From the NCBI GenBank assembly GCA_041396705.1, contig JAWKYB010000022.1, positions 1 through 64,000 on the forward strand: a stretch of 64,000 nt of DNA, in the 5' to 3' direction. Each line of letters starts with the position of its first letter. Position 1 is the first letter of the stretch. Of this stretch, positions 27,121-35,893 are shown piece after piece. The notes beneath the pieces were generated by a model. The model saw only the letters and a program-made list of their open reading frames with translations, ran no database searches and had not been told where the DNA came from. The stretch is from Alphaproteobacteria bacterium (GTDB taxonomy: Bacteria > Pseudomonadota > Alphaproteobacteria > CALKHQ01). Both the position numbers and the translations under genes were made by a program.

Positions 27121-27755
27121 GTGGGCATCATAGGGGCATCGATACCGAGGTCAGCCGGTGCCACTGCCTTGGCGAAAGCCGCTTCCAACGCTGGGTTGTC
27201 CAAATACTCCGAGTCCGACCAGTAATAGTAGTTCTTGTAACGGGCGCCCGCCAGCAAGCGCAACGGGATGCCTGCCGCGCGGGCGACGACGCAAAGCACC
27301 TTGCCGGGGTTGATGATCAGCGCCGGTGATTTTTCGGCGATCTGGTCGCGCCAGAAGGCGATCACCGTATTGAATCCATTGAGCATCTGGAAATAGGACG
27401 TGCCTTCCGAGATGCGCGAGCGCGGGTGACGATATCCGCCCGGCGCAAATCCGCGGCCGAGATGGCGGTCGCTAACCGCCAGCTCGTTGATGGTCGTCGC
27501 ATATTGCGCCTCGAAGCGTCGTGCCGTCTCGATGACCTGAGCCGGCTCGGCAACCCGATCGGCGCAGGCCGCGTACAGCGCGCGGGCGACTGTGATCGTC
27601 TCGAACAGCTGCGGGTGGGTCCGCCTGTAGTAGGTCTCCTCCTGCGGTGTCGAAACATATAGATCGATTTGTGCCGCGAATTCCTCCTGGAGTTTCCGGG
27701 CCACGCCAACGTAGACGCCGCGATATTCCGAGTGGGCGACGAGGAAGATTCTCAT
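27075..27755 (-). CDS. N-terminal half of a glycosyltransferase-like protein (probable frameshift)
   Basis: 226 residues starting MRIFLVAHSEYRGVYVGVARKL, a typical N-terminal strand-loop-helix of a GT-B lobe. LIINPGKVLCVVARAAGIP and LLAGARYKNYYYWSD follow. The chain ends abruptly at FLSC just where the interlobe linker would begin, and the missing second lobe is encoded next door in another frame. The ATG at 27755 is clear. Substrate unknown; with its other half it probably adds a sugar to the surface glycan. Confidence 0.72.
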   Translation of the reverse strand: MRIFLVAHSEYRGVYVGVARKLQEEFAAQIDLYVSTPQEETYYRRTHPQLFETITVARALYAACADRVAEPAQVIETARRFEAQYATTINELAVSDRHLGRGFAPGGYRHPRSRISEGTSYFQMLNGFNTVIAFWRDQIAEKSPALIINPGKVLCVVARAAGIPLRLLAGARYKNYYYWSDSEYLDNPALEAAFAKAVAPADLGIDAPMMPTCAFAKGIGRTFLSC

Positions 27756-27836
27756 CTCGGCGCCGCTCCCGTCCCCGCACTCTCCGGGACGCGCATTGGC
27801 GCCATGTGCGTGTGATTGCGCTCGGCCTGCACGGCG

Positions 27837-29090
27837 TCAGCCATTCCGAACCCGATGCCGCAGGTCCCAGCCCGCCTCGGTGCGGCGCCACAGGTGGGGC
27901 GAGCGGAAGCTGTCGGCGATGGCGAAGAACTCGGCCTCGTCCATGTCGAGATAGGCGAGGAAGTCGGGGAAGTACTTGCGCGGGAATTCCTGGTCGTAAC
28001 GGTGCACCAGCGCCACGCCCTCCTCGCGGGTGATGTGGCGGTTGCGGATCTCCTGGCTGGCGTCGTAGGTGGTCCGGCCGATGCCGAACTTCACCAGCGT
28101 CGTCCAGTAGTGATAGGGGTCGGTCTTGTCGTCGATCGAGTTGTACTTGGAATAGGTGCCCTCGGTGCGGTCCTCGTTCGCCTCGAAGCCGATGTGCTCG
28201 GCGGCATAGTAGTAGTTTTCCTGCGGGGTCCAGCGCAGATAGTAGCCGAGGTAGTGCACCTCCACACCCGCGCCGGCCAGCGCGTCGGCTTCGGCCGGCA
28301 TGTAGGGGTCCATCTGGCCGGGCTCGATGCCGTGCGCCGGCAGCTCGTCCAGCGGCACGCCGCCGAAAAAGAGCTGGCGGTTGGCCCGGCCTTCGCGCGC
28401 GAAATAGGACAGGCTGCGCTGGGCGGTGCTGTTCTCCTGCACCGGGTTGCCGTACTCGGCCTCGTTCTCGCCGTAGAACACCAGCGGCAGGCCCATGCGC
28501 ACCGCCATCTTCGGGGCGTAGTTCTTCTGGCCGAAGATGAACGGCTGGAACGGGTGCAGCAGGTTGCGATAGGCCAGCTGGGTCAGCTTGCGGTGCACCT
28601 GGCCGTCGGGCGTGAACAGGTAGTTGTCGAAGCCGCCGCGGTGCACCCAGGCCTGGTGGTTGCGCCAGCCGACGTCGGTGTAGAGATGCGGCGCCCAGGT
28701 CACGGTCAGCGGGTGCATGCCGTAGGTCCGCTTCAGCACCATCGAGGCGTAGACCGAATCCTTGCCGCCGGAGCCGGGTACCAGGCAATCGTACGAGCCG
28801 TTGCGTGAGCGGAACCGGTCGCACAGGGACCTCAGCGCGCGTTCGCGCTCCTGCCAGTCGACCCGGGTCTCCTTCGCCTCGGCATAGCGGCAGGCGTCGC
28901 ACACGCCCTCGGCGTCGAAGTGAATGGTCTGCTTCTTGGACTCGCGCGTGTGCTCGAATTCCACGCTCGACGACGGGCGCTGGTTCGAGATCACGCAGCG
29001 GGTGCAGAACCTCACCTCCGCCGGCAGGCCGTATTTGACCTCCAGCCCGCCCTCGGTCGCGTTGCCGCTTGCAGCGTCCACCTGGCTCAT
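27837..29090 (-). CDS. N-acetyl sugar amidotransferase (PseA/WbpG family)
   Basis: A 417-residue PP-loop ATPase. CTRCVISNQRP near residue 30 and VCDACRYAE near 65 give two CxxC pairs, and LVPGSGGKDSVYAS near 105 is the pyrophosphatase loop. Family members turn an N-acetyl group into an acetamidino group: WbpG in Pseudomonas LPS, PseA/PtmG in Campylobacter pseudaminate/legionaminate. Ammonia comes from the HisH/HisF pair encoded immediately upstream; the start lies within 1 bp of the hisH-like stop. This predicts an amidine-bearing nonulosonate. Confidence 0.92.
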   Translation of the reverse strand: MSQVDAASGNATEGGLEVKYGLPAEVRFCTRCVISNQRPSSSVEFEHTRESKKQTIHFDAEGVCDACRYAEAKETRVDWQERERALRSLCDRFRSRNGSYDCLVPGSGGKDSVYASMVLKRTYGMHPLTVTWAPHLYTDVGWRNHQAWVHRGGFDNYLFTPDGQVHRKLTQLAYRNLLHPFQPFIFGQKNYAPKMAVRMGLPLVFYGENEAEYGNPVQENSTAQRSLSYFAREGRANRQLFFGGVPLDELPAHGIEPGQMDPYMPAEADALAGAGVEVHYLGYYLRWTPQENYYYAAEHIGFEANEDRTEGTYSKYNSIDDKTDPYHYWTTLVKFGIGRTTYDASQEIRNRHITREEGVALVHRYDQEFPRKYFPDFLAYLDMDEAEFFAIADSFRSPHLWRRTEAGWDLRHRVRNG

Positions 29091-29749
29091 GCCTCCTGCT
29101 CGACTTCGGTTCTGGCGGGGCTGAAATCCGCGGCTAGAAACCGGCCGATCAGCGCGAGCCCCGCCGGCCCGCTCTTCTCGGGATGGAACTGCACGCCGAC
29201 CAGGTTGCCGCGGTGGATCGCCACGGGGATCGCGGTCCCGTTCACGTCGATGGTTGCCGCCACGTGCGCGGGATCGGCAACCATTGGCGCATAGGAATGC
29301 ACGAAATACATCATCGTGCCCGGCGCCAGCGTGTCCAGCACCGGCGCGCCCGGCCGCACCTCCAGCCGGCGCCAGCCGACGTTGGGAATGCGGATCGCAT
29401 CCGGATCGCCGGACCGCGGTGCCGGCAGGCGGGCGACCGCGCCGGGGATCAGGCCCAGGCCCGCGTGCGCACCGAATTCCTCGCCGCGGTCCAACATCAG
29501 CTGGCAGCCGACGCAGATGCCGAGGATCGGCACGCCGCGCGCGGCGGCCTGTTGCAGCGGCGCGACCAGACCGCGCTTGCGCAGCCCGTCCATCGCGTCG
29601 CCGAAGGCGCCCACGCCGGGAAAGACGATGCGCTCGGCCTGCGCCAGCGCCGCCGGGTCGCCGGAAATACGATAGTCGGCACCCAGGTGGCGCAGCGCCT
29701 CGCCCAGGCTGAACAGGTTGCCGCGGCCATAGTCCAGCACCAGGATCAC
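29087..29749 (-). CDS. HisH-like glutamine amidotransferase subunit for sugar amidation
   Basis: A class I glutaminase of 220 residues. The nucleophile Cys is in GICVGCQLM, and the His/Glu of the triad in FHPEKS near the C-terminus. DYGRGNLFSLG opens the chain, as in HisH. GTG at 29749 overlaps the HisF-like stop (GTGA), and its own stop overlaps the amidotransferase start. The position with a PP-loop amidotransferase identifies a sugar-amidating paralogue; no other histidine biosynthesis genes are near. It releases ammonia from glutamine for the downstream enzyme. Confidence 0.9.
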   Translation of the reverse strand: MILVLDYGRGNLFSLGEALRHLGADYRISGDPAALAQAERIVFPGVGAFGDAMDGLRKRGLVAPLQQAAARGVPILGICVGCQLMLDRGEEFGAHAGLGLIPGAVARLPAPRSGDPDAIRIPNVGWRRLEVRPGAPVLDTLAPGTMMYFVHSYAPMVADPAHVAATIDVNGTAIPVAIHRGNLVGVQFHPEKSGPAGLALIGRFLAADFSPARTEVEQEA

Positions 29750-30504
29750 TGGCGCACCGCGATGCCGGCATCCGTCAGCCGGCCCTTCAGCGGGCCCAGC
29801 GCGCACAGCCCGTAATGGAACAGGCTGGCGCAGGCGACCGCGTCCAGCCCGTCGTCGCGGACCGCCGCCACCACGTCGTCGGCGCTGCCGGCGCCGCCGC
29901 AGCCGATCACCGGAATGCCGACCCGCTCGCGCACCGCGCGCAGCAACGCGTGGTCGAAGCCCTTGCGCGTGCCCTCCATGTCGACGGAGGTGACCAGGAT
30001 CTCGCCGGCGCCCAGCCGCTCCGCCTCCGCGACCCAGTCCAGCACGTCGACGCCGGTCCGCTCGCGGCCGTTGTCGGTCAGTGCCTCCCAGCGGCCGTCG
30101 GGGCGCCGCTTCGCCTCCACCGACACGACGATGCACTGGCTGCCCAGCGCCTCGGCCGCCTCGCGGATCAGCGCCGGCCGGGCGATCGCCGCGGTGTTCA
30201 GCGCCACCTTGTCGGCGCCGGCCCGTAGCGCCGCGACGATGTCGTCGGTCGAGCGGATGCCGCCGCCGACCGTCAGCGGCACGAAGATGTCGCGGGCGGC
30301 CTCGCTGACGACGTCGAGGATGTTGTTGCGGCGATAGAGCGAGGCCACCGTGTCCATGTAGATGATCTCGTCGACGCCTTGCTCGTAGTAGCCGCGTGCC
30401 AGGTCCGCGGGCCGGCCGACCACGCGCAGGCCTTCCAGGTGGATGCCCTTGATGACATTGGCGCCCTTGATGTCCAGCCGGGCGATGATGCGGGGGGCGG
30501 GCAG
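29746..30504 (-). CDS. HisF-like cyclase-type subunit for sugar amidation, probable CTG start
   Basis: A (beta/alpha)8 HisF paralogue, about 252 residues. RIIARLDIKG at the N-terminus keeps the Asp of HisF strand 1; LTVGGGIRS, ALNTAAI and VIGCGGAGS are phosphate-binding and barrel motifs. The first ATG/GTG/TTG in frame (GTG at 30423) would delete strand 1, so translation should begin upstream. The only candidate after the preceding TAG is CTG at 30504, about 9 bp behind an AGGGA ribosome-binding site in the end of the aminotransferase gene. It channels ammonia with the HisH partner. Confidence 0.82.
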   Translation of the reverse strand: MPAPRIIARLDIKGANVIKGIHLEGLRVVGRPADLARGYYEQGVDEIIYMDTVASLYRRNNILDVVSEAARDIFVPLTVGGGIRSTDDIVAALRAGADKVALNTAAIARPALIREAAEALGSQCIVVSVEAKRRPDGRWEALTDNGRERTGVDVLDWVAEAERLGAGEILVTSVDMEGTRKGFDHALLRAVRERVGIPVIGCGGAGSADDVVAAVRDDGLDAVACASLFHYGLCALGPLKGRLTDAGIAVRQ

Positions 30505-30510
30505 CGCGGG

Positions 30511-31698
30511 CTATCCCTGCGCCGCGGCGGCGACGGGACCGGCGGCGTCCGCGACGGCCGCGCCGCCACGCCAGTCAGCCAGCGCTGCCAGCACCCGGTC
30601 CTGCTCGTCCGGTCGCAAATGGCTGGAGCAGGGCAGCGTGACCACGGTTCCCGACAGGGATGCGGCGACCGGGTTGGTGCCGCGTGCGAAGCGGCGATAG
30701 GGCGGCTGGCTCGACAGCGCCTCCCAGAACGGCCGCGCCTCGATCTGCCGTCCGGCCAGATGGTGAACCAGCGCGCACGCGACGCCGGCGTCGCGGCAGC
30801 GGACCGAATAGAGCCAGCACGAGCTGTCGGCCCAGCCGGCGCGCGGCATCGGCACCAGGTCGTTGCGGCCGGCCAGGGCCGCGTCGTAGCGCGCGGCGAT
30901 CGCGCGCTTGGCCGCGACCATCTCGTCCATCCGCTCCAGCTGCGCCAGGCCCAAAGCGGCGTTGACGTTCGGCATGCGCCAGTTGAAGCCAGCCTCGCCA
31001 TAGCGATAGGCGGCGCCGGAGCGCGCGTGGGTCGACAGCGCCCGCGCGCGTTCCGCCCAGGCCGCGTCGTCCATCACCAGCATGCCGCCGCCGCCGGCCG
31101 TCACCGTCTTGTTGCCGTTGAAGCTGAAGCAGGCGATGTCCGACAGCCCGCCCGCCGGCCGGCCCCGATAGGCGGCGCCGATCGCCCCGGCGGCGTCCTC
31201 GATCAGGGTCGCGCCGTGGCGGCGGCAGAGCGCTGCGATCGGGTCCATGTCGGCGGGATGCCCCAGCACGTGCACGGCGATGACGGCGGCAAGGCCATCC
31301 GGCTCCGCCTCCAGCGTCGCCGCCAGCAGGGCGGGGTCCAGCGTCCAGGTCTCGGCGGTCACGTCGACGAACACCGGGACGGCGCCGACCGACAGCACCG
31401 CGTTGGCGGTCGCCGCGAAGGTGTAGTCGGGCACGACGACCCGCGCGCCGGCCTCGATGCCGGCGGCCTTCAGCGCCAGATGCAGCGCCGCCGTGCCGTT
31501 CACGGTGGCGACGGCGGACCGGCGGCCGGTCAGCGCCGCAAGCCGTGCCTCCAGCTCGGACACTGCCGGCCCGGCCGATGACACCCAGTTGTCGGCGACG
31601 CACTGCAGCAGATAGGCGGCTTCGTTGCCGCGCAGGTCGGGCACCGCCAGCGGAATGCGCCCGTGCGCCGCGGCCGACTCGGTGGAGGTTCTGGTCAT
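30511..31698 (-). CDS. DegT/DnrJ/EryC1 aminotransferase (LegC-like)
   Basis: Sugar nucleotide aminotransferase, 395 residues. GTAALHLALKAAG, the PLP Asp in LIEDAAGAIGA and the Schiff-base Lys in FSFNGNKTVTAGGGG are all present, as is the NWRMPNVNAALG segment. Beside a LegB-type dehydratase it is a likely LegC, aminating the UDP-4-keto-6-deoxy sugar at C4. It is the first gene of the minus-strand operon and stands opposite the divergent legB-like gene. It could conceivably stand in for the damaged PseC, but the stereochemistry would differ. Confidence 0.88.
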   Translation of the reverse strand: MTRTSTESAAAHGRIPLAVPDLRGNEAAYLLQCVADNWVSSAGPAVSELEARLAALTGRRSAVATVNGTAALHLALKAAGIEAGARVVVPDYTFAATANAVLSVGAVPVFVDVTAETWTLDPALLAATLEAEPDGLAAVIAVHVLGHPADMDPIAALCRRHGATLIEDAAGAIGAAYRGRPAGGLSDIACFSFNGNKTVTAGGGGMLVMDDAAWAERARALSTHARSGAAYRYGEAGFNWRMPNVNAALGLAQLERMDEMVAAKRAIAARYDAALAGRNDLVPMPRAGWADSSCWLYSVRCRDAGVACALVHHLAGRQIEARPFWEALSSQPPYRRFARGTNPVAASLSGTVVTLPCSSHLRPDEQDRVLAALADWRGGAAVADAAGPVAAAAQG

Positions 31699-31963
31699 CG
31701 TGCTCGAGGGGTCAGACCCAGGCGATTCCGGCGGTCGCGCAAGCTACCGCACGCGAGGTGACTCGTCGTCGCCCGGCCAAAAGGCCGATGACGCCACCCG
31801 CGCCTGGAAGAGAAAGCGGGCGCATTGTTCATATTTTGAACATCGACGTCAACGCCTTATCTGGCGCCGTCCGGGCGGCCCGGGGATCGCGGTGTTTGAC
31901 CCGCCGGGACGGGCTGATAAAGACATGCGCACGGCCTGGGAACAGCGCGGGGATGCCGAAGCG
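31699..31963. promoter_or_regulatory. Divergent promoter region between the aminotransferase and legB-like gene
   Basis: About 265 bp separate two divergently transcribed sugar-biosynthesis genes. Around 31800-31845 the base composition becomes clearly more AT-rich than the surroundings, as expected for a promoter. It contains the inverted repeat listed separately. I cannot mark -35/-10 boxes with confidence. Confidence 0.5.
31826..31842. promoter_or_regulatory. Inverted repeat, possible operator (TGTTCA-N5-TGAACA)
   Basis: A perfect 6-bp inverted repeat with a 5-bp AT-rich spacer (TGTTCATATTTTGAACA). It lies in the AT-rich core of the divergent promoter region of the glycan locus. The size and symmetry fit a dimeric transcription factor site. 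No regulator gene is adjacent, so the factor is unknown. Confidence 0.45.
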
Positions 31964-32971
31964 ATGGACTATGCGGGCAAGACGGTGCTGGTGACCGGGG
32001 CGGACGGCTTCATCGGCTCGCATCTGGCCGAGGCCCTGGTCGCGGCCGGCGCGGACACCACCGCGCTGGCGCAATACGATGCCTTCGGCAGTCACGGCTG
32101 GCTCGATTCGCTGCCGCAGGCGACGCGGGCGGCGATGCGGCTGGTGCGCGGCGACATCCGCGATCCCGGCTTCGTCGCCAAGCTGGTGGCCGGCCAGGCG
32201 GTGGTGTTCCATCTCGCCGCGCTGATCGCCATTCCCTATTCCTACCAGGCGCCGCAATCCTATGTGGACGTCAACGTCGCCGGCACCGTCAACGTGCTGG
32301 AGGCGGCGCGCGCCGCGGGGGTCGGCCGGCTGGTGCACACCTCGACCAGCGAGGTCTACGGCACCGCGATCACGACGCCGATCGGCGAGGACCATCCCCT
32401 GCAGGGCCAGTCGCCCTATTCCGCCAGCAAGATCGGCGCCGACATGATGGTGGAGGCGTTCGCGCGGTCGTTCGACCTGCCGGCGGTCATCCTGCGCCCG
32501 TTCAACACCTACGGGCCGCGCCAGAGCGAGCGCGCGGTGATCCCGACAGTGATCCGTCAGGCGCTGGACCCGGACTGCACGTCGATCCGGGTCGGCGATA
32601 CGGCGCCGCTGCGCGATTTCAACTATGTCGGCGACACGGTCCGCGCCTTCCTTGCGGTCGGCGCGTCGCCGGCCGTCGCCTGCGGCGTGCCCTACAACGC
32701 CGGCAGCGGCGTCGCCCATTCGGTGGCCGAGATGATCGCGCTGGTCCAGGACATCACCGGCGTCAACAAGCCGGTGGAAACCGAAGCGGCCCGGTTGCGG
32801 CCGGAGAAGTCCGAGGTGCGCGTGCTGCTGGCCGGCGCCGACAGGCTGCGCCAGGCAACCGGCTGGGAACCGCAGGTCGAGTTCCGTGCCGGGCTGGAAC
32901 GCACCGTCGCATGGTGGCGCGAGCGGCTGGCCGCCGGGGCGGTGCGAACCGGCGCCGGCTACGCCGTCTGA
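31964..32971 (+). CDS. NAD-dependent UDP-sugar 4,6-dehydratase (LegB-like)
   Basis: Extended SDR of 335 residues. VTGADGFIGSH (NAD site), HLAALIAIPYSYQAPQSYVDVN, STSEVYGTA with the catalytic Tyr of SPYSASKIGAD, and LRPFNTYGPRQS match retaining UDP-GlcNAc 4,6-dehydratases such as LegB/PglF-like enzymes. ATG at 31964 starts right before the first strand; an in-frame ATG 13 codons upstream (31925) is possible. It is the only plus-strand member of the locus and probably works with the LegC-like aminotransferase across the divergent promoter. Confidence 0.9.
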   Translation: MDYAGKTVLVTGADGFIGSHLAEALVAAGADTTALAQYDAFGSHGWLDSLPQATRAAMRLVRGDIRDPGFVAKLVAGQAVVFHLAALIAIPYSYQAPQSYVDVNVAGTVNVLEAARAAGVGRLVHTSTSEVYGTAITTPIGEDHPLQGQSPYSASKIGADMMVEAFARSFDLPAVILRPFNTYGPRQSERAVIPTVIRQALDPDCTSIRVGDTAPLRDFNYVGDTVRAFLAVGASPAVACGVPYNAGSGVAHSVAEMIALVQDITGVNKPVETEAARLRPEKSEVRVLLAGADRLRQATGWEPQVEFRAGLERTVAWWRERLAAGAVRTGAGYAV

Positions 32972-33129
32972 CCGTCGCGCCGGCCGGCACCTTGACCCGG
33001 CGCAATGCGGGCGGTGCGCGGCCGCATTAACGGCGCCTAACCGGACGGCTATGGCAATTACAGCCCGCCGCCGCGAAAGTGGGGCCACGGCCCGGCCGCC
33101 GGGCGGCGGGCACAGCATGGGGAAAGACG

Positions 33130-34056
33130 ATGCGCTTGGGCTTGTTCTTCTTTTTCGTCGCGCTGGCTTGCGGCTTCGCCGGCAGCGCGTCGGCGCAGTG
33201 GGCGGGCGGTCTGGAGGTCTGCGCCGGTGACGACGCGAAGTGCCAGACCCCGGGCACGGTCGCGCTCGCCTGCCTCGGCTCCAACGAGACCGTCGGCGAC
33301 CCGACGCTGTGGAAGGACACCGGCGACGCCCTGCGCGTGCTGAACGGCCGCTGGCAGATGTTCTACGCCAGCACCAGCCAGACCTATAACTGCACCAACG
33401 TGCTGGTGCAGCGCGGCCTGGGCCAGGGGTGGAGCGGCGGCATGCGGGTCTGTGCCGGTAACGACCGCAGTTGCCAGACCCCCGGTCAGGTTCCCTATGC
33501 CTGCTGGCAGGACGGCGCCGCGGTCGGTCAGCCCACGGTCTACCAGTACACCGGCGACGCCATCCGCGTGGTCAGCAACCAGTGGCGGTTCTTCTATTCG
33601 CACAACCAGCAGGACTATGCCTGCGCTGCCGTGCTGGTCGGCCCGATCCCGCAGGGCTACGGCGGCCAGCTGCGCACCTGCGCCGGCAACGACGTCTCCT
33701 GCCAGGCGCCGGGCGCGATGCCGCTGCTGTGCGACATCCGCGGCACCAACTTCGCCAACCCCTCCGACTACGTCTACACCGGGCGCTCGATGCGGGTCAG
33801 CGGCGGGCAGTGGCAGATGGCCTATCCCGACCAGTCGCAATATTCCTGCCGCGCGGTGATCGTCGCCATGCCGTTCTCGTCGCTGCCGCCGTCGGTGCCG
33901 CAGCAGCCGACGCCGCCGAGCGTCGCCGGTGCGCTACCGTCCGGCTCGGTGATCATCTTCGACGGGCCGCAGTGCCCGGCCGGCTACACCTACCTCGGCC
34001 AGATCATGCAGCCGGGCTCGCCGGTGTTCCGGATGTCCTACTGCCGCAGGCAGTAG
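33130..34056 (+). CDS. Secreted protein with three Cys-rich tandem repeats
   Basis: 308 residues with a clear signal peptide (MRLGLFFFFVALACGF, cleavage about ASA-QW at residue 23). The body consists of three ~70-residue repeats, each opening with G-G-x-x-x-C-A-G-[ND]-D, a second Cys 5 residues later, a C in the middle and a final C in a [NSA]-C-x-x-V-[IL]-V ending. Four Cys per repeat suggests two disulfides each. A short tail (IFDGPQCPAGYTYLGQ) adds two more Cys. I do not recognise the family; it should be exported and folded in the periplasm or released. The start has a GGGGAAAG ribosome-binding site. Confidence 0.83.
   Translation: MRLGLFFFFVALACGFAGSASAQWAGGLEVCAGDDAKCQTPGTVALACLGSNETVGDPTLWKDTGDALRVLNGRWQMFYASTSQTYNCTNVLVQRGLGQGWSGGMRVCAGNDRSCQTPGQVPYACWQDGAAVGQPTVYQYTGDAIRVVSNQWRFFYSHNQQDYACAAVLVGPIPQGYGGQLRTCAGNDVSCQAPGAMPLLCDIRGTNFANPSDYVYTGRSMRVSGGQWQMAYPDQSQYSCRAVIVAMPFSSLPPSVPQQPTPPSVAGALPSGSVIIFDGPQCPAGYTYLGQIMQPGSPVFRMSYCRRQ
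33205..33864 (+). repeat. Three tandem protein-coding repeats
   Basis: Repeat units span about 33205-33411, 33436-33639 and 33661-33864 in the secreted Cys-rich protein. Each encodes CAG[ND]D, C-Q-[TA]-P-G and a W-[QR]-[MF] core with four cysteines. Divergence between the units is substantial at the protein level, so the duplication is old and probably kept for structure. Confidence 0.8.
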
Positions 34057-34079
34057 GACCGCCATCGGCCGCCGACCGG

Positions 34080-34104
34080 CGCGCGGGCCGCTGCGGCCCG
34101 CGCG
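34080..34104. terminator. Hairpin between convergent genes
   Basis: An 11-bp GC-only stem with a CTG loop (CGCGCGGGCCG / CGGCCCGCGCG). It lies between the ends of the secreted repeat protein (+) and the dehydratase (-). There is no T-tract, so it is a likely but not certain bidirectional terminator. Confidence 0.5.
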
Positions 34105-35799
<1,695 letters not shown>

Positions 35800-35893
35800 C
35801 CTGGTCCTCCCCGATCCGGCCGCGCCGGAAGGGGCGGCCGCAAGACGCCGCACCCTAGCCGCGGCTTCGATGCTGTCAACGCGCCAGGCGCGC

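Noticed and set aside
29087..30504. HisH/HisF as part of histidine biosynthesis
   Set aside because: No other his genes nearby; the pair is translationally coupled to a sugar amidotransferase, a known paralogous use.
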